Shown: positions 1 through 8,340, numbered from the stretch's first letter. The stretch is DNA of 49,647 nucleotides from Brevundimonas sp. UBA5936 (GCA_002430835.1 DJDA01000145.1:1-49647), one strand, 5' to 3'. Notes: generated by a model not told the origin, from the letters alone. A program made the numbers and translations.

Positions 1-746
1 GTACGCAAGGCGGCCAGTTCGGCGCGCGCGGCGGCCAGGTCGATGGCGAAGGCCGGCTGAGCGGCGGCGGCGAAGACGGCGCGGCCCAGATCCTCGCCCG
101 CAGCGACATCGCTGGGGTAATGCATGCCGCAGACTAGGCGGCTCTGGCCGATCTCATGGGCCATGCGACGGGCTTCGTCGGCATGCGCAGGGTCCAGGGC
201 GGCGAACGCTTCGCCATAGATGACGGCCACGGTCGAACTGCCGGAAGGATAGGAGGCGCTGCGGCGTCCGGCCTCGGTCAGGCGCTGGCAGGCCTGACGG
301 GTCGGGTCGTCGCCGACGGGGCGGGCGCGGAAGGCGCGCGCCTTGACGGATTCGGCGGCCGTGTCCGCATCGTGGAACAGGCGCTGCATCAGCCGGGTCA
401 ACTCCGGCGCGGCTTCAGGCTCCAGCCGCACGCCCAGGGCGCAGTTGAAATGCTGCAGCGCCAGCGGCGGGCGCAATTCGGCATGGGCGGTGGCCAGCAG
501 CCACCGGTCGGTGTCTTCCAGCGCCGCCATGCGCGTCGAGCGCGCCTTGTCCGTCTGATCGACGCTCGAGCCGAGCGCGGGCGGTGGAGGCAGGGCGGCG
601 GCCAGCGCTTCCAGCGCAGGGGCGTCCAGATAGCCGGATGGGGCTGTGGCGGCTCGGGCCGCTTCCGGACGCAGGGCCGCGGGAGTGCCGGCGCAGGCGC
701 TCAGCAGCAGAGTCGCGGCGGCGGTCGCACTGAGCGCCGGGCGCAT
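1..746 (-). CDS. Class A acid phosphatase (PAP2 superfamily), lipoprotein, C-terminus cut by window edge
   Basis: I translated this by hand from the ATG at 746; it stays open to base 1, so the C-terminus is missing. The N-terminus has a lipoprotein signal (LLLSAC, Cys18), which implies a membrane-anchored periplasmic enzyme. The class A nonspecific acid phosphatase signature is present in order: K-x6-RP at residues 135-143, a PSG motif at 167-169, and SR-x5-H-x3-D at 202-213 (SRLVCGMHYPSD). In this family the last His is the nucleophile and phosphate monoesters are hydrolysed. The second motif reads PSGSS, so the usual PSGH histidine is Ser170; that residue normally takes part in catalysis, and activity or mechanism may be altered. 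It starts two bases after the stop of the upstream lipoprotein gene, which suggests co-transcription. Confidence 0.85.
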   Translation of the reverse strand, partial: MRPALSATAAATLLLSACAGTPAALRPEAARAATAPSGYLDAPALEALAAALPPPPALGSSVDQTDKARSTRMAALEDTDRWLLATAHAELRPPLALQHFNCALGVRLEPEAAPELTRLMQRLFHDADTAAESVKARAFRARPVGDDPTRQACQRLTEAGRRSASYPSGSSTVAVIYGEAFAALDPAHADEARRMAHEIGQSRLVCGMHYPSDVAAGEDLGRAVFAAAAQPAFAIDLAAARAELAALR

Positions 747-748
747 GA

Positions 749-1252
749 TCACGCCCCGTTGCTCCAGCTCAACTGAACCGAGGTCAGACCGTCTTCGCCG
801 GGCGCGGCCACGACCTGCAGGCTGGCGCCCTTTTCCGTGCGGGCGGAGGCGCCATAGGCGCGGGCCTCGCCCTGGTTCATGGCCATGATGGGGGACAGGC
901 CCGCCTTTTCGGCGCGCTGACGATAGAAGTCGATCACGGCGTCGGGCGTGGCGTCGGTCGTGAAGGTGACGATGCCGCCGGGGCCGTCGGGGCCGGACGC
1001 AGTGACAGGCGCGGCGTCCGCCTGGGCGCCGGGATAGAGGGCGGCGAAGGTCGGCGCGCCGTCAATGGCCGTCGCGGGCGTTTCGGGCGTCGGCGCGTTC
1101 GCAGGAGCCGCCGCCGGCGGCGCGGCGTAGGCGCTCGGCTCGGTTGACGCTACGGAAGGCGATTCGGCTTCGGGCGCGGCCTGACTGCGGTCATCGCACG
1201 CCGCCAAGCCGACGCTCAGCGCCAAGACGACGGTTGCCACGCTACGCTTCAT
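749..1252 (-). CDS. Small lipoprotein of unknown function
   Basis: 167 residues. A short basic start and hydrophobic stretch lead to a lipobox (GLAAC, Cys19), followed by an Ala/Pro/Glu-rich low-complexity linker to about residue 65. The C-terminal ~100 residues look folded (LYPGA near the start, then VIDFYRQRAEKAGL), a pattern I associate with uncharacterised Caulobacterales lipoproteins but cannot assign to a named family. The stop lies two bases before the ATG of the acid phosphatase, so the two are probably one transcript and may both sit at the periplasmic face of a membrane. No function is proposed. Confidence 0.75.
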   Translation of the reverse strand: MKRSVATVVLALSVGLAACDDRSQAAPEAESPSVASTEPSAYAAPPAAAPANAPTPETPATAIDGAPTFAALYPGAQADAAPVTASGPDGPGGIVTFTTDATPDAVIDFYRQRAEKAGLSPIMAMNQGEARAYGASARTEKGASLQVVAAPGEDGLTSVQLSWSNGA

Positions 1253-1323
1253 TCAGCCTACGTCCTTAATCCCTATGCGACTATTCGCACCGTGGCCTAT
1301 CCGTGCGGCGGCAGCAAGGCGGT

Positions 1324-1644
1324 TCAACCGGTAGGGGCGTCCACGTCGTCGCCGGGCTGGCCCGTCGACTTGCGCGCCTGTTCCGGTCCGCCGGACGGAC
1401 GGGTTCGGGTTTCGGCCATTTCGCGGCCCTGGCGGGCGATGTCGGCGTTGATGACGTCCTGGTCCGGGTCGATCTCCGAGCCGGAAGCCGAGCCGCCCCG
1501 CAACGAGCCGGCGCGGGTGTCTGAGCCGGAATCCGTGCCCTCCAGAGCCTTCTTCAGAGCGTCTTCGACGTGACCCAGATCGGGTTTCTCGCCCATGGCG
1601 GCGGCCTCGCGGGCGTCTTCGTTCTCGGCGGCGGGATCGGTCAT
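1324..1644 (-). CDS. Hypothetical acidic, low-complexity protein
   Basis: 106 residues, rich in Asp, Glu, Gly, Ser and Ala, with no signal peptide or membrane segment. The N-terminal part (EKPDLGHVEDALKKALEG) may form a helix; the rest (SGSEIDPDQDVINADIARQGREM region, then a Pro/Gly/Gln tail) looks disordered. I prefer this frame over the overlapping 148-residue frame at 1253-1699 because its composition is protein-like, whereas the other is almost all Arg/Gly/Pro as expected for a GC-rich shadow. An AAGGAGA-like stretch precedes the ATG (seen as tctcctt just right of 1644). Family not recognised. Confidence 0.6.
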   Translation of the reverse strand: MTDPAAENEDAREAAAMGEKPDLGHVEDALKKALEGTDSGSDTRAGSLRGGSASGSEIDPDQDVINADIARQGREMAETRTRPSGGPEQARKSTGQPGDDVDAPTG

Positions 1645-1727
1645 GGATGGTCTCCTTGCTCGTGCAAGACAAGCGGGCCGCTGGGCCGGAGGTTCCCATA
1701 TTCGCGTGGGCCGCCGTCGAGCGGCCT

Positions 1728-1761
1728 AAAGAAAAGGGCCGGCGGATCGCTCCGCCGGCCC
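1728..1761 (-). terminator. Rho-independent terminator of the deoxyhypusine-synthase-like gene
   Basis: An 11-bp perfect stem (GGGCCGGCGGA, 1736-1746, with 1751-1761) closes a 4-base loop. On the minus strand it is followed by a T-rich run (TTTTCTTT, complement of 1728-1735). It lies about 50 bases past the stop of the gene ending at 1814. Confidence 0.85.
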
Positions 1762-1813
1762 TCGTCTTTCAGCACGGGATCCAGAAGGCGTCGCCTTCCG
1801 ATCCGAGCGGGTC

Positions 1814-2866
1814 TTACTTGCCGAACAGCTTGTTCCAGCGGCGCGGCTGGCGCTTCTTCCACGTTTCGCGGTGATAGGCGTCCGAACCGATCAGCGGCAC
1901 GACGGTCGTGGCTTCGGCGAAGACCATCTGTTCGTAGGTGGTCTGGACCTTGCCCCACGAGGCGGCTTCCTGCAGCGTCGACGACGAGCAGGCGCCGTCG
2001 CGCACGTCGGCGACCGTGATCTGGACCGCATACTTGTGCATGTCGGCCTCGACGCCGAGGATCTCGGCGCAGACGACGGTGTCCTGGGCGAAGTTCTTCG
2101 GCACGCCGCCGCCGACCATGAACAGGCCCGTGACGCCCGCCGCGATCTTGATGTCGGTCAGTTCGCGGAAGTCGGCGATCGCGTCCAGCATCATGTAGGG
2201 CTTGCCCTCGGCCATGCGCTCCTTCTGGTGCTTGACCAGGCCGAAGCCGGCCGAGGAGTCGACGAAGGCCGGGCAGAAGATCGGCGCGCCTTCTTCATAG
2301 GCGGTCTGGATCAGCGAACCGGGCTTCTTGGCGTTGCCTTCCGACAGCCACTTGCCCATTTCCCAGATGAACTCGCGCGAGGAATAGCCGCGCGGCTCCA
2401 GGCGGCTGGCGATCTCATAGATGGCGTGGTCGCAGGCCTGCAGTTCTTCTTCGTCGATGTAGGTGTCGTAGATGCGGTCGATGTAGTGCGAGCGCAGGAT
2501 GTTGTCGTCCACCTCGCCGGCGGCCTGATAGTGCTTGAAGCCAAGGGCCTCGAAGAAGTCCATGTCGACGATGGAGGCGCCGGTGGCGACCACGGCGTCG
2601 ACCATGCCGAACTTCACCATGTCGCGATAGACGTCCATGCAGCCGCCGGCCGAGGTCGAACCGGCCAGGATCAGCCACGGCGAGCAGGCCTGGTCTTCCA
2701 GGGCCATGTTGAAGATGTCGGCCGCGCGGGCGGTGTCGCGCGAGGAGAACGACATCTTGCGCATGGAATCGATGATCGGGCGCGCGTCGAAGCTGGTGAT
2801 GTCGATGTGCTCGACGGTCGTGGCCAGGAGCTCCGCCTTGGCGTTGGAACGAACCGGTGCGTTCAT
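1814..2866 (-). CDS. Deoxyhypusine synthase family protein (probable polyamine enzyme)
   Basis: 350 residues, typical family length. NAD-binding signatures are visible (LAGSTSAGG near residue 68; MVGGGVPKNF near 250), and the segment ASWGKV near 302-307 matches the VSWGKI segment of eukaryotic deoxyhypusine synthase that carries the catalytic lysine, so the Lys that forms the enzyme-imine intermediate is kept (about Lys306). Eukaryotic and archaeal members modify eIF5A/aIF5A; most bacteria lack that substrate, so bacterial members are thought to transfer the aminobutyl group of spermidine to a small amine such as putrescine, giving homospermidine. The preceding gene on the same strand is an ornithine decarboxylase that would supply putrescine, which supports that idea. 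Substrate is inference; it could also act on an unknown protein. Confidence 0.88.
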   Translation of the reverse strand: MNAPVRSNAKAELLATTVEHIDITSFDARPIIDSMRKMSFSSRDTARAADIFNMALEDQACSPWLILAGSTSAGGCMDVYRDMVKFGMVDAVVATGASIVDMDFFEALGFKHYQAAGEVDDNILRSHYIDRIYDTYIDEEELQACDHAIYEIASRLEPRGYSSREFIWEMGKWLSEGNAKKPGSLIQTAYEEGAPIFCPAFVDSSAGFGLVKHQKERMAEGKPYMMLDAIADFRELTDIKIAAGVTGLFMVGGGVPKNFAQDTVVCAEILGVEADMHKYAVQITVADVRDGACSSSTLQEAASWGKVQTTYEQMVFAEATTVVPLIGSDAYHRETWKKRQPRRWNKLFGK

Positions 2867-2911
2867 CTCTCGGGTTTCCCTTTGGTTTGAGCGCCCGTCG
2901 TCAATAAGGAA

Positions 2912-2941
2912 CAGCGGCCCGGACGGAGCGACGGGCCGCTG
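2912..2941 (-). other. Hairpin between the ornithine decarboxylase and deoxyhypusine-synthase-like genes
   Basis: A 10-bp perfect inverted repeat (CAGCGGCCCG at 2912-2921 with 2932-2941) with a 10-base loop. On the minus strand it lies after the decarboxylase stop and before the next start, with no clear T-run, so it may be a weak terminator, attenuator or mRNA-processing structure. Confidence 0.5.
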
Positions 2942-2992
2942 CTTGTACCAAAGCCTTGAGACATTTTTCAGTTCAAGGCGTGATGCGATGGA

Positions 2993-4255
2993 TCAGCGCT
3001 TGCGCTTGCGCTGACCGGCCTTGCCCTTGGGACGCGACAGGCGGACGACCTTGCGGGCGTTCTCCTCGGCCGTGGTGCGCACGGTCGGGATGGAGCGCGG
3101 CGCCAGGCCGTACATCGAGCCCATGGGGGCGTCCTCGACGGCGGCGATCTCGTGTTCGCCATAGCCGTTGAAGCCGGTCGACATGGCGACGCCATAGGCG
3201 CCCATCATGCCGATCTCGATGAAGTCGCCTTCCTGGACATCGGCCGGCAGCCAGAACGGGCCCGGCATGTGGTCGATGCTGTCGCAGGTCGGACCATAGA
3301 AGCGATAGGGCTTCAACTCCGACGACGACTCTCCGTCCCGGACCAGCTTGGTCGGGAAGGGCCAGCGCGAATGGGTGGCGTCGAATAGCGAGCCGTACGA
3401 CCCGTCGTTCAGATAAAGGGCGTCGCCCTTGCGCAGGTCCACGCGGCACAGCACCGACGAGGCCTCAGCCACCAGCGCCCGGCCGGGCTCGCACCACAGC
3501 TCGGTCGTTTCCGACACCGGCATCTCGTTGAAGCCGCGATGGATGGCGTCGGCGTATTCGCTCAGGTCCGGCGGGACCATGCCCGGATAGACCGAAGGGA
3601 AGCCGCCGCCGACGTCGACGATGTCGACGAAGACGCCCGCCTTTTTGATGGCGCGGCCGACCTGGGTCATCGCCGCCTCATAGGCCGAGGGGCGCATGCA
3701 TTGCGAACCGACGTGGAAGCTGACGCCCATCTGACCGTCCTTGACCGCATGGCGCGTGGCCTGCAGCAGGGCGGGGGCCTGGTCCGGCGTGACGCCGAAC
3801 TTGCCCGACAGGGAATAGGCGGCGCCGTCCGCCGACACGCCCATGCGGACGATCAGGTTCAGGTCGTCGGCGTTGTCGGTGACGTCGAGGATCTTCTGCA
3901 GTTCGTCATGGCTGTCGAGCACGAAGGTGCGCACGCCGTGGTCGGCGTAGGCGGTCTTGATCGCGCCGCGGCTCTTGACCGGGTGCATGAAGGCCAGACG
4001 CGCGTTCGGGCTGACCGATCGAACCAGTTCGATCTCGGCCAGGGAGGCGACGTCGAAGGCGTTGACGCCGTTCTCGACCAGAACCTCGATGATCCAACGC
4101 GAAGGGTTCGCCTTCACCGCATAGAAGACGTCGGCTTTTAGATTATCCTGGAACCACTGCGCCGCTACGGCAACGGAGCGGGGACGCACGAGTGCGACCG
4201 GACGCTCCGGGGACCGCTGACGGACCAGGTCCAGGGGAAGCTGGTACGTGTGCAA
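2993..4255 (-). CDS. Type III PLP-dependent decarboxylase (ornithine decarboxylase family)
   Basis: Converts ornithine (possibly lysine) to putrescine (cadaverine) in the cytoplasm. Fold-type III motifs appear in order: FYAVKANP with the PLP lysine, HVGSQC, the phosphate-binding GGGFP loop, CEPGRALVAEA, and GPTCDSIDHM with the Cys/Asp pair that completes the dimeric active site. The C-terminus is very basic (ends RKRKR). The frame is open as far as 4456, but the first ~67 residues look unlike the family. I place the start at a TTG (4255) preceded nine bases upstream by AGGGGG, which gives 420 residues, the normal size; ATGs at 4363 and 4381 are alternatives. It leads into the deoxyhypusine-synthase-like gene, suggesting a two-gene polyamine unit. 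Confidence 0.88.
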   Translation of the reverse strand: MHTYQLPLDLVRQRSPERPVALVRPRSVAVAAQWFQDNLKADVFYAVKANPSRWIIEVLVENGVNAFDVASLAEIELVRSVSPNARLAFMHPVKSRGAIKTAYADHGVRTFVLDSHDELQKILDVTDNADDLNLIVRMGVSADGAAYSLSGKFGVTPDQAPALLQATRHAVKDGQMGVSFHVGSQCMRPSAYEAAMTQVGRAIKKAGVFVDIVDVGGGFPSVYPGMVPPDLSEYADAIHRGFNEMPVSETTELWCEPGRALVAEASSVLCRVDLRKGDALYLNDGSYGSLFDATHSRWPFPTKLVRDGESSSELKPYRFYGPTCDSIDHMPGPFWLPADVQEGDFIEIGMMGAYGVAMSTGFNGYGEHEIAAVEDAPMGSMYGLAPRSIPTVRTTAEENARKVVRLSRPKGKAGQRKRKR

Positions 4256-4530
4256 TTCACGTAACCCCCTGATGATTGTTAAACCCAGACCCGGCGTTAG
4301 CGGCGCAAGATAGGACCTACGGGGTCCGCCGGAACGCGCGATATGGGGGCATTGGCCTGTCATGTAAAGTGGAAATTTCATGGCGGGGTTGCACGGCCCG
4401 CGCGCCGCAGCGCTTCGCTGAATCGGCGTCGCACTGGACGAAATCGACGCAGACATGCCATTAAGACTTGCCCTTGCGCCCGTCTCGCGTCATGCGGCGC
4501 CCCCTTTGTCGCAACCTCATCCATGGGTTC

Positions 4531-5325
4531 ATGAGTTCTTCAACAGCCGCCGTCGCGTCCGTTCGCGACGTCTCGAAGACCTACGGGGCCAGAAAGGCGC
4601 TCGACGGCGTGTCCGTCGAGGTCGGCGCCGGTGAAATGGTCGCCCTGATCGGTCCCTCCGGTTCGGGCAAGTCCACCCTGCTGCGTTCGATCACGGGTCT
4701 GCACCCCATCGATCCCGGCGGGACCATCACTGTCTTCGGCGAGGTCGTTCAGCAGAACGGCCGCGTCACGGGCGCTGTGCGCCGCGCGCGCAGCCGCCTG
4801 GGCATGATCTTCCAGCAATTCAATCTGGTGGGACGGCTGAGCCTGTTCTCCAACGTCATGCTGGGCGCCCTGGGGCGCCTGCCGTCGTGGCGCGGCCTGT
4901 TCGGCGTCTGGCCGGGCGCGGACAAGGACAGGGCTATGGCGGCCCTGCACCGCGTCGGCGTGTCCGACTACGCCGCCCAGCGCGCCAACACCCTGTCGGG
5001 CGGTCAGCAGCAGCGCGGCGCCATCGCCCGCGCCATCGTCCAGGGCGCCCAGGCCATCCTGGCCGACGAGCCGGTGGCCTCGCTGGACCCGGTGTCGGCC
5101 CGCAAGGTCATGGAGCTGCTGGTCGAGCTGAACCAGCGCGACGGCATGGGCGTCATCGTCACCCTGCACCAGGTGGACTACGCCATCCGCTATTGCGACC
5201 GCGTCGTCGCCCTGCAGAAGGGCAAGGTCGTCTATGACGGTCCGTCCACGGGCCTGGACACGCAGCGCCTGATCGAAATCTACGGTCCCGAGTACGAGGA
5301 CGCGTTCTGGGAAGCCAAGGCATGA
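4531..5325 (+). CDS. phnC: Phosphonate-type ABC transporter ATP-binding protein
   Basis: 264 residues. ATPase subunit of an importer of the phosphonate/phosphite/phosphate-ester class, acting at the inner face of the cytoplasmic membrane. Walker A is GPSGSGKS, the Q-loop region reads MIFQQFNLV, the ABC signature is LSGGQQQR, Walker B is AILADEPVASLDP and the switch His is in VTLHQVDYA. The frame is open upstream to 4468, but the ATG at 4531 (MSSSTAAVASVRDVSKTYG) gives the family's usual N-terminus. It overlaps phnD by four bases, part of a tightly coupled phnC-phnD-phnE unit. A lone CTGTCAT at 4357-4363 could be half of a Pho box but has no properly spaced partner. Confidence 0.93.
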   Translation: MSSSTAAVASVRDVSKTYGARKALDGVSVEVGAGEMVALIGPSGSGKSTLLRSITGLHPIDPGGTITVFGEVVQQNGRVTGAVRRARSRLGMIFQQFNLVGRLSLFSNVMLGALGRLPSWRGLFGVWPGADKDRAMAALHRVGVSDYAAQRANTLSGGQQQRGAIARAIVQGAQAILADEPVASLDPVSARKVMELLVELNQRDGMGVIVTLHQVDYAIRYCDRVVALQKGKVVYDGPSTGLDTQRLIEIYGPEYEDAFWEAKA

Positions 5326-6326
5326 CCCGCATCGCCATCAATCGCCGCCTGCTGGGCGCCGCCGCCATCGCCGCCATGACCCTGGGCCTCGTCGCCTGCG
5401 GTGGCGACCAGAAGACGTCGGGCGCCGCCCCGACCGAACTGACCTTCTCCATCCTGTCGGCGGAAGGCCAGGCCTCGGCCGGCCCGCTGTGGCAGCCGCT
5501 GCTGGACGACATGTCCAAGGCGATCGGCGTGCCGGTGAAGCCCTATTTCGGCTCGAACTATACGGTGCTGGTCGAGGCCATGCGCGGCAACCACACCCAG
5601 GTCGGCTGGTTCTCGGCCAAGCCTGAGGTCGAGGCCATCGACCGCGCCAACGCCGAGGTCATCGCCCGCACCGTCAACCGTGAAGGGCTGGACTCCTATC
5701 AGTCGACCCTGATCGTCAAGAAGGGCTCGGGCATCACGCTGGACAAGGTGCTGGCCTGCGGCAAGCAGTACAATTTCGGCATCGGCGACGCTCAGTCGAC
5801 CTCGGGCACGCTGGCGCCCATGACCTTCCTGTTCAACGCGCGCGGCGTCGTGCCGTCGCAGTGCTTCAAGACCGTGCGCTCGGCCAACCATCAGGCCAAC
5901 GCCTTCGGCGTGGCCACCGGCGTGATCGACGTGGCGACCTCCAACAGCGTCAACCTGGTCTTCATGCGCCGCGAGAACGCCCAGCTGGCCGATCAGATCG
6001 AAGAGATCTGGACCTCGCCGCCGGTGCCCGAGAGCGGCATCGTCGTGCGCGAGGATCTGGACCCGGCCCTGAAGGAAAAGATCCGCGGCTTCTTCCTGAC
6101 CTACGGCCAGGGCGAAGGCCCCGAGGCCGAGCGCCAGCGCAAGGTGCTGGCGGGCCTGGAGTATTCGCGCTTCGCCCCGGCCGATGATTCCTATCTCAAC
6201 CCGATCCGCGAGATGATCGCCGACCAGAAGCGCGGCGAAGCCGAAGCCAAGGGCGACAAGGCCGGCGTCGCCGCCGCCGAAGCCGAGCTTCAGCGCCTGC
6301 GCAGCCTGCGTGAGGTCCAACCTTGA
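5322..6326 (+). CDS. phnD: Phosphonate-type ABC transporter substrate-binding lipoprotein
   Basis: 334 residues. The signal peptide ends in a lipobox (GLVAC, Cys26), so it is probably tethered at the periplasmic membrane face. The mature part is a PhnD/PtxB-like binding protein: LTFSILSAEGQ at its start, YFGSNYTVLVEAMRGNHTQVGWF in two adjoining parts, and a GIGDAQSTSGTLAP segment that in relatives contributes hydrogen bonds to the phosphonate or phosphite group. The C-terminal ~35 residues are helical and charged (EAEAKGDKAGVAAAEAELQ). Overlaps phnC and phnE by four bases on each side. No C-P lyase or phosphite dehydrogenase genes are in the window, so the ligand is not settled. Confidence 0.92.
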   Translation: MTRIAINRRLLGAAAIAAMTLGLVACGGDQKTSGAAPTELTFSILSAEGQASAGPLWQPLLDDMSKAIGVPVKPYFGSNYTVLVEAMRGNHTQVGWFSAKPEVEAIDRANAEVIARTVNREGLDSYQSTLIVKKGSGITLDKVLACGKQYNFGIGDAQSTSGTLAPMTFLFNARGVVPSQCFKTVRSANHQANAFGVATGVIDVATSNSVNLVFMRRENAQLADQIEEIWTSPPVPESGIVVREDLDPALKEKIRGFFLTYGQGEGPEAERQRKVLAGLEYSRFAPADDSYLNPIREMIADQKRGEAEAKGDKAGVAAAEAELQRLRSLREVQP

Positions 6327-7135
6327 CCGCAGCTCCGCTTCCGACGTCGCCGGTTCCGGCCGCGCCGCAAAAGTCCGCCGTTTCCTGGGCGATGGACGTT
6401 CTGGTCTGGGGCGGCGTGATCGCCGTCCTGCTGTACAGCGTCGACGCCGTCGACCTGGGCAACATCTCGCGCCTGTTCTCGGGCAACGACAGCATGAAGA
6501 TGTTCGTCCACGACCTGCTGCGGCCGGACTTCTCCGACTGGAAGATGTTCGTCGCCAAGATGTGGGAGACGGTCCAGATCGCCCTGTGGGGCACCTTCCT
6601 GGCCGTGCTGTTCGGCATTCCGCTGGGCCTGGCCGCCGCCCGCAACATGGCGCCCGCCTGGGTGGTGACGCCGGTGCGCTGGCTGATGAACCTGCTGCGC
6701 TCGGTGCCGGACCTGGTGATCGGCCTGCTGTTCGTCACCGCCGTGGGCCTGGGCCCGCTGGCCGGCGTCCTGGCCATCACGCTGAACACGGCCGGCGTCC
6801 TGGCCAAGCTGTTCTCCGAAGCGGTCGAGTCGATCGACAAGGGTCCGGTCGAAGGCGTGCGCGCCACCGGCGCCTCCAAGCTGCACGAGATCGTCTGGGG
6901 TGTGATTCCTCAGGTGGCCCCGCTGTGGACCTCCTTCGCCCTCTACCGTTTCGAATCGAACAGCCGCTCGGCCACCGTGCTGGGCCTGATCGGGGCGGGC
7001 GGCATCGGCCAGGTGCTGTTCGACAGCATGAACGCCTTCAACTTCAAGGCTGTGTCCGCCATCGTTATCATCGTGGTCGTCGCCGTGACCCTGATCGACA
7101 CCCTGTCCCAGGTCATGCGCAAGCGCCTGCTCTGA
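6323..7135 (+). CDS. phnE: Phosphonate-type ABC transporter permease
   Basis: 270 residues with about six hydrophobic segments, beginning after a Pro/Ala-rich lead. The cytoplasmic EAA loop that contacts the ATPase is visible as EGVRATGASKLHEIVWGVIPQ (EGVRATGASK then LHEIVWGV). Forms the membrane channel with PhnC and PhnD. The start ATG... is read as TTG-ACC in the overlap region with phnD (first codon at 6323), a four-base overlap typical of translational coupling. A single permease gene is present, as in most phnCDE sets. The gene ends about 27 bases before the pstS Pho box, so pstS may also receive read-through from this operon. Confidence 0.92.
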   Translation: MTAAPLPTSPVPAAPQKSAVSWAMDVLVWGGVIAVLLYSVDAVDLGNISRLFSGNDSMKMFVHDLLRPDFSDWKMFVAKMWETVQIALWGTFLAVLFGIPLGLAAARNMAPAWVVTPVRWLMNLLRSVPDLVIGLLFVTAVGLGPLAGVLAITLNTAGVLAKLFSEAVESIDKGPVEGVRATGASKLHEIVWGVIPQVAPLWTSFALYRFESNSRSATVLGLIGAGGIGQVLFDSMNAFNFKAVSAIVIIVVVAVTLIDTLSQVMRKRLL

Positions 7136-7161
7136 CGACGTATCGGGCAGGTTTGCCCTGA

Positions 7162-7206
7162 CTGTCACAAAGGTCTGGCCGGACCGTCACAAACTCCTGC
7201 TTATAA
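7162..7206 (+). promoter_or_regulatory. Pho box and promoter of pstS
   Basis: Two near-identical 10-mers, CTGTCACAAA (7162-7171) and CCGTCACAAA (7184-7193), are exactly 22 bases apart, i.e. two 11-base helical steps, the phasing of PhoB half-sites. A TTATAA (7201-7206) sits 10 bases after the last TCAC, where a -10 element is expected when the Pho box replaces the -35. This predicts PhoB-dependent, low-phosphate induction of pstS. Confidence 0.82.
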
Positions 7207-7240
7207 GCGTCGCACACTGACGACTGGAGAAGGTCCGGCC

Positions 7241-8314
7241 ATGATCCGTACACTGAAGTTCACGGCCTGCGCGGCCGCCGTCCTGGCCCTGGCGGCCTGC
7301 GGCAACAACGAGGGCGGCGCCCCCGGTTCGCAGAAGGCCCGCACGGGCATCTGGGCCGCCGGCTCCTCGACCGTCTTCCCCTTCGCCACCCGCGTGGCCG
7401 AGACCTTCGCCCGCAACGGCGGCGGCGGTTCGGCCCCCCGCGTCGAATCCCTGGGCACCGGCGGCGGCATCCAGGCCTTCTGCTCGGGCGTCGGCCCTTC
7501 GACCCCGGACATCGCCAACGCCTCGCGTCCGATGAAGCAGAGCGAGTTCGACCGCTGCGTCGAGAACGGCGTCACCGACATCGTCGAGATCAAGATCGGC
7601 TATGACGGCATCGTCGTCGCCACCGCCCGTACGGGCCAGAGCTTCAACCTCGAGCTGAACGACCTCTATGAGGCCCTGGCCAAGGAAACGCCGGGCGCTG
7701 ACGGCCAACTGGGCGCCAACGCCGCCAAGACCTGGAACGAGGTCAACAAGGCCCTGCCGGCCACCCGCATCCAGGTCTACGGCCCGCCGCCGACCTCGGG
7801 CACGCGCGACGCCTTCCTGGAGCTGGGCATGGCGCCGGGCGCCAAGCTGATCCCGGCTGTCGCCGCCATCGAGAAGCAGGACAAGACCCGCTTCGAAACC
7901 GTGGCCCACACCCTGCGCGAAGACGGCGCCTGGATCGACTCGGGCGAGAACGACAACGCCATCGTCCAGACCCTGACCCGCACGCCGGGCTCGCTGGGCG
8001 TGTTCGGCTTCTCCTTCCTCGAGCAGAACATGGACACGGTGAAGGCCGAGACCATCGACGGCGTGGCCCCCTCGGTCGCCACCATCGCCGACGGCTCCTA
8101 TCCGCTGGCCCGCAGCCTCTACATCTACGTCAAGAAGGCCCACATCGGCGTGACGCCGGGCCTCGAACAGTTCGTTCAGGAGTTCATGTCCGAAGGCGCC
8201 GCCGGTCGCGGCGGCTATCTGCAGGACCGCGGCCTGGTGCCGCTGGTCGCCGACGAACTGGCCGCCGAACGTGCCAAGGCCTCGGCCATGACCTCGATGG
8301 CCCGCCCGAACTAA
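7241..8314 (+). CDS. pstS: Phosphate ABC transporter substrate-binding lipoprotein
   Basis: 357 residues. The signal peptide has a lipobox (LALAAC, Cys20), so the protein is probably anchored on the periplasmic side. AGSSTVFPFATRV (residues 40-52) and NASRPMKQSEF are the PstS/SphX-type phosphate-binding segments, and TSGTRDAFLE is the third ligand loop. It captures inorganic phosphate for a PstCAB permease that is not in this window. A GGAGAAGG Shine-Dalgarno lies about eight bases before the ATG. Its own PhoB-type promoter and a strong terminator make it a monocistronic low-phosphate gene, although phnCDE lies just upstream. Confidence 0.94.
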   Translation: MIRTLKFTACAAAVLALAACGNNEGGAPGSQKARTGIWAAGSSTVFPFATRVAETFARNGGGGSAPRVESLGTGGGIQAFCSGVGPSTPDIANASRPMKQSEFDRCVENGVTDIVEIKIGYDGIVVATARTGQSFNLELNDLYEALAKETPGADGQLGANAAKTWNEVNKALPATRIQVYGPPPTSGTRDAFLELGMAPGAKLIPAVAAIEKQDKTRFETVAHTLREDGAWIDSGENDNAIVQTLTRTPGSLGVFGFSFLEQNMDTVKAETIDGVAPSVATIADGSYPLARSLYIYVKKAHIGVTPGLEQFVQEFMSEGAAGRGGYLQDRGLVPLVADELAAERAKASAMTSMARPN

Positions 8315-8340
8315 GCGTCGAGCAGACCTGAAATGTGAAA

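Noticed and set aside
156..776. 206-residue plus-strand frame at the left edge
   Set aside because: Antisense to the acid phosphatase, whose class A motifs are clear on the minus strand.
4357..4381. Pho box before phnC
   Set aside because: One CTGTCAT is present, but the only second match (ATTTCAT) is 18 bases away, not a multiple of 11, so I do not call a full site.
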